Positions 63,201 to 64,000 of a stretch of DNA of 64,000 bases are shown here, in pieces (position 1 is the stretch's first letter; each line of letters begins with the position of its first letter). The notes under the pieces were generated by a model that had not been told where the DNA came from, ran no database searches, and saw only the letters and a program-made list of their open reading frames with translations. The stretch is from Saccharophagus degradans 2-40 (GTDB lineage: Bacteria > Pseudomonadota > Gammaproteobacteria > Pseudomonadales > Cellvibrionaceae). The translations under genes and the position numbers were made by a program. The stretch spans positions 186,001 through 250,000 of the forward strand of contig NC_007912.1 of assembly GCF_000013665.1 (NCBI RefSeq), read 5' to 3'.

Positions 63201-64000
63201 ATCTGTTGCGAGTTTTCTAGCTAGAAAGGTTTTTCCTGTTCTTGGTGAGCCAGATAGCAGCAGGACGTTTTCAGTAGCAAGAATCTTGTGAAAGTTGTCT
63301 TCGTCTCCACGTAACACATATTTACCAAGGAGGACTGGCGCTGGTTTCGCTTCATCAATGATGGTGCGAACCGAAGGGAAAGCATCAATTATATTTTTTG
63401 TATCTTTGGCATCTTTAACCGCCTGATAGAGTTTTAAAAGTACATTTTCATGCTGGTCTTGTGGGACATGATGTTTTTGTTGAAGGATATTACAACAAAT
63501 TGAGTTTATCGTCTGATCATCAGTACGTTCAATAACGATTAGTTTGTGTAGTATTTTGGCCAAATTCGCGGGGGTTAATCGGCCTGCCAGATCGTTACAG
63601 TGTTTTGCGCGTTCTTGCATGAGTTTTGAAGGTGTTGCACTTTGATATATTTTGGCGCTCGATAGATTATCCAAAAGTATAGACGCATTCTTATTTTGTA
63701 TCTTGCCTGACTTATGTGCTTCTAGCTTCCATCCCCAAGGGTGAGTGTAAATGGATGTTTCATCGTCACATCGGCCAGTCATTACCAGCACAACGTACAA
63801 ATGATCATTTTCGATGAGCTTTTCCAGTAGAGTATCTTTCGCGGATCTGTCTGGCATATGTGCCAAGCACTCCACAATAAAATCCATTGTGACTGGTTTA
63901 TCAGCACCTTTTACTTGTATTTCAACAATATGGTTATGTTGGTCATTTAAGTACAATACTCCATCTTCACAACCCTCACGCTCAACAAAAAATTCAGCAT
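60255..64000 (-). CDS. Large nuclease-nSTAND3 NTPase, probable anti-phage protein, N-terminus beyond the window edge
   Basis: At least 1248 residues; the frame is open to base 64000, so the start lies outside. Upstream of the TTG at 63956 it reads AEFFVEREGCEDGVL. The start EREGCEDGVLYL...IVEIQVKGADKP holds the Asp and the Q-V-K of the Cap4/DUF4297-like PD-(D/E)XK nuclease. Then a P-loop at GSPRTGKT (residues 236-243 from that TTG) and FLDDPFGGTQ, the nSTAND3-type Walker B. The C-terminal ~700 residues are alpha-helical repeats that in Avs-like proteins sense phage proteins. In this class ligand sensing oligomerises the NTPase and activates the nuclease. Other antiviral STAND families fit almost equally. 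Confidence 0.8.
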   Translation of the reverse strand, partial: AEFFVEREGCEDGVLYLNDQHNHIVEIQVKGADKPVTMDFIVECLAHMPDRSAKDTLLEKLIENDHLYVVLVMTGRCDDETSIYTHPWGWKLEAHKSGKIQNKNASILLDNLSSAKIYQSATPSKLMQERAKHCNDLAGRLTPANLAKILHKLIVIERTDDQTINSICCNILQQKHHVPQDQHENVLLKLYQAVKDAKDTKNIIDAFPSVRTIIDEAKPAPVLLGKYVLRGDEDNFHKILATENVLLLSGSPRTGKTFLARKLATDYQSKGYNVLLCNDIEEAERFLYHMSHHPRLAFLDDPFGGTQLIANPIQALTKLKQLATTLSSKRKLIVAQSQDQLLFTTNQNKIEDVQLHANSFFQSKYYTSTFLVNLWLSLCDTYTVDPSLKKIVITGLQNNDIDLEPGCLNYLAINHHELNDNYALENITRHARTDAKDLSLALTNNGYEQLLQSLAITSSTMHGIDEKDLAFILCDEVQLPEYEEDCHTFSLGAGTPKGFEPPCYDKEYTLSEVHQSQLDDLEKRNIINIDDNGTIRITHAFYQSAAELTLENPSARLAQKIINITERGLRTITPITSRSTARNLHWVYTYLGKRLKQQEELLKLAESGLKSFFPATRDLCFDFLLNPKVSLNDGMQKDLQEWVNRVSFHSLDNITWVNGEAVIDTSHSTDSFFRQYQHVNEGEVIDYLQTLDGNSETFLTPEQIEKILRFYSAQPDKISHHAVKTLLSNDVAIIRSEVARIWLSITRTDDNDILERIFQENHPSVALAVLNATIISWETLTQERQDKLIAGLIQMSECVSNAIAMMNPLVIFERTQEEYDITPPWPVFEAIMPIVISKLPINATFSDARMFNVFREAVPHVGANTMLAICDSWMGYLENQLDNQMLPSNFSLGVAKILMSTTKKYPEKREKRIERLLSFTSTPALMAIISDLVDDWQHLTIEEREALTDTLTGNRTDKIWLQAIVITSANVPASLQKVILGTQLSLDDSPNTILEIMEPSLLNASMKVFCGNPQPLWWIGCHHNSTKEWEPIIELIARSPDHDLFELAWSEITFGGDGKRVASVINDVGVKHAERMLDLLLKIKLDCTGNYMPEAWSALFSLAPNKETKQQWFEIVDPYLPDILDDPFDIELWLSDKDVFELACEMLQEDFHNLRLYSQLLKAKENNDVSLYAEYIKLLDKVFDSYPPRLFGTCDCILRILKKIPNIPPKISNAVQAKRKAILDAKHDDSTKPKLKFDDITDWSKSP

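Larger units (their letters stand above)
49066..64000. mobile_element. Tn7-like transposon (comM-targeting, Tn6022/AbaR-like family), one half in the window
   Basis: The comM frame ends at 49065 and the element starts TGTCAATTCCAGCTAATTAC. Within the first 120 bases lie five TTACA motifs and then tnsA, tnsB, tnsC, tniQ and a further gene at the tniE position, the tniC-A-B-D-E order known from Tn6022 and AbaR islands in comM. The remaining 9 kb is a convergent TnsE-like gene and cargo. The far end, its TGT terminus and the comM 5' part are outside the window, so the element is at least 15 kb. Confidence 0.88.

Noticed and set aside
52634-64000. CRISPR-associated transposon (CAST)
   Set aside because: No cas genes or repeat-spacer array seen next to tniQ, and the TniQ type and comM site fit a site-specific element.

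Overview
The window looks like a chromosome segment from a marine, polysaccharide-degrading gammaproteobacterium of the Cellvibrionaceae, most like Saccharophagus degradans. The grounds are two secreted carbohydrate-active proteins with long polyserine linkers, a CBM2-malectin-DUF1593 protein of the type named after S. degradans (Sde182), housekeeping genes of gammaproteobacterial type (rep, cytochrome c5, comM) and moderate base composition. Species was inferred from gene content, not from a database match.

Region A (1-17.4 kb) is an exopolysaccharide locus. A compact eight-gene minus-strand operon (11440 back to 2819) encodes a GNAT/FemAB-like protein, a hexapeptide acyltransferase, a GT4 glycosyltransferase, a CE4 deacetylase, a Wzx-type flippase, a GMC oxidoreductase with a small twin-arginine partner, and a Wzy/WaaL-like polymerase or ligase. 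Beyond it lie a secreted beta-helix protein and a membrane protein cut by the window edge. Divergently (11824 on) run a GT2, a DegT-type PLP enzyme, a methyltransferase, a PrpF-family protein and an ATP-grasp ligase.

Region B (17.7-29.1 kb) is a plus-strand, tightly overlapping operon with two acyl carrier proteins. The first sits with an acyl-CoA dehydrogenase, an amino acid:[carrier protein] ligase, a DUF1839 protein and a GH2 hydrolase. The second sits with an FkbH-like HAD protein. Two unusual double-domain alpha/beta hydrolases flank that second module. I infer a pathway that makes aminoacyl- and perhaps glyceryl-derived groups on carrier proteins, possibly to decorate the region A polymer. 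Minus-strand genes follow (29.1-35.5 kb): acyltransferase, sulfotransferase-like protein, two methyltransferases (one a predicted lipoprotein) and a PrsT-like TPR lipoprotein.

Region C (36.3-44.2 kb) concerns plant polysaccharide: two tandem membrane-anchored AraC regulators, a GH10 xylanase with two binding modules, and the multimodular CBM2 protein. Region D (44.2-48.4 kb) holds a tRNA-Arg(UCG) with two 162-bp tandem duplications of its 3' end plus terminator, a hairpin-rich block, cytochrome c5 and rep.

Region E (49066 to the right edge) is one half of a Tn7-like transposon inserted in comM. The 3' part of comM remains at 48416-49065. The element begins with TGT and a cluster of TTACA motifs, followed by tnsA-tnsB-tnsC-tniQ and a zinc-ribbon/degenerate integrase gene (TniE position). 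A convergent gene has the architecture of TnsE. Cargo includes a GRHR-motif protein, a PD-(D/E)XK nuclease, a gene fragment, and a large nuclease-nSTAND3 protein (probable anti-phage system) that runs off the right edge.
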